Positions 63,926 through 64,000 of a DNA stretch of 64,000 nucleotides are shown piece by piece. Each line of letters begins with the position of its first letter. Within the stretch, counting starts at the first letter, position 1. This DNA is from Desulfobotulus alkaliphilus (GTDB taxonomy: Bacteria; Desulfobacterota; Desulfobacteria; Desulfobacterales; ASO4-4). Below the pieces are notes generated by a model. That model saw nothing but the letters and a program-made list of their open reading frames with translations, was not told the origin of the DNA and made no database searches. Both the position numbers and the translations under genes were made by a program. Location: contig NZ_VLLC01000002.1 in assembly GCF_007830435.1 (NCBI RefSeq), positions 119,484-183,483 on the forward strand. The letters are read 5' to 3'.

Positions 63926-64000
63926 GTAATTATTCAGCACAATTTATTTCGAACTGCCAATGCTGTAATTGCAGCAGCTTCGTACTGTTGCAAGGCTCCG
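63926..64000 (-). mobile_element. MITE-like palindromic element, copy M, cut by window end
   Basis: It begins GTAATTATTCAGCACAATTT and continues CTGCCAATGCTG to the window edge at AAGGCTCCG, the outer third of the family. The left flank is ACTTTTAT; the matching right flank lies outside. It stands about 180 bases upstream of the NifA-like gene. Confidence 0.88.

Overview
The window looks like a chromosomal segment of a sulfate-reducing member of the Desulfobacterota (Desulfobacterales-like; Desulfobotulus would be one candidate). This is an inference from gene content: a monomeric NADP-isocitrate dehydrogenase, a stand-alone ferredoxin:thioredoxin reductase catalytic subunit, an NfnAB electron-bifurcating transhydrogenase, an Mrp/Mbh-type antiporter operon, a beta-oxidation module and several sigma-54 activators. 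No rRNA, tRNA, CRISPR array, prophage or transposase gene was recognised.

Layout. 1-4.5 kb: truncated secreted protein, then a minus-strand run hydantoinase-like protein / Cys-rich PAS sigma-54 activator / glutaredoxin-like protein / ferredoxin:thioredoxin reductase. 4.8-10.8 kb: SGNH hydrolase, isocitrate dehydrogenase, CpxRA-like two-component system. 10.8-18.2 kb: redox-stress operon (tiny membrane peptide, ECF sigma, ZAS anti-sigma, Hsp33), an unrecognised protein, a ferredoxin-like protein divergent from a CRP/FNR regulator with a TTGA-N6-TCAA operator, and an acyl-CoA dehydrogenase. 18.6-26.9 kb: TatA, MoxR ATPase plus VWA partner, TatD, NfnA/NfnB, Ogt, a cNMP-binding protein. 26.9-34.5 kb: nine-gene Mrp antiporter operon with three D-type subunits and an MbhE-MrpB fusion. 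34.9-41.4 kb: complete dipeptide/nickel-type ABC importer. 41.4-49.7 kb: CorC/HlyC protein, two small paralogous STAS-like proteins, THUMP RNA methyltransferase, EamA transporter, Na/Pi cotransporter, SSB. 50-53.8 kb: fadNA-type beta-oxidation operon behind a near-consensus sigma-70 promoter. 54-63.7 kb: nitrogen island gdhA, glnD, amtB, glnB, glnA, with a -24/-12 promoter before glnD and a convergent NifA-like activator.

The most striking feature is not a gene. A family of about 345-bp elements occurs at thirteen places (about 6% of the window), all between genes and in both orientations. Intact copies run from GTAA... to ...TTAC or ...TCAC, end in inverted repeats with core TTCAGCACAGTTT/AAACTGTGCTGAA, and are flanked by 8-bp direct repeats (five copies exactly: ATCAGATA, CTCTGATG, AATAAAAA, CTTTTCCT, CTTTTTTT). 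Each element is one long imperfect palindrome, so a transcript through it should fold into a single giant hairpin. Several copies sit in or beside rho-independent terminators, and four split apparent operons (moxR/VWA, nfnA/nfnB, dppA/dppB, dppD/dppF). A second, smaller palindromic repeat (CCGGCACTCAAG...CTTGAGTGCCGG, 43-72 bp) occurs alone and nested at mirror-image positions in the arms of the large element. This two-tier MITE-like system, possibly moved by an IS66-type transposase located elsewhere, is the best candidate for something undescribed.
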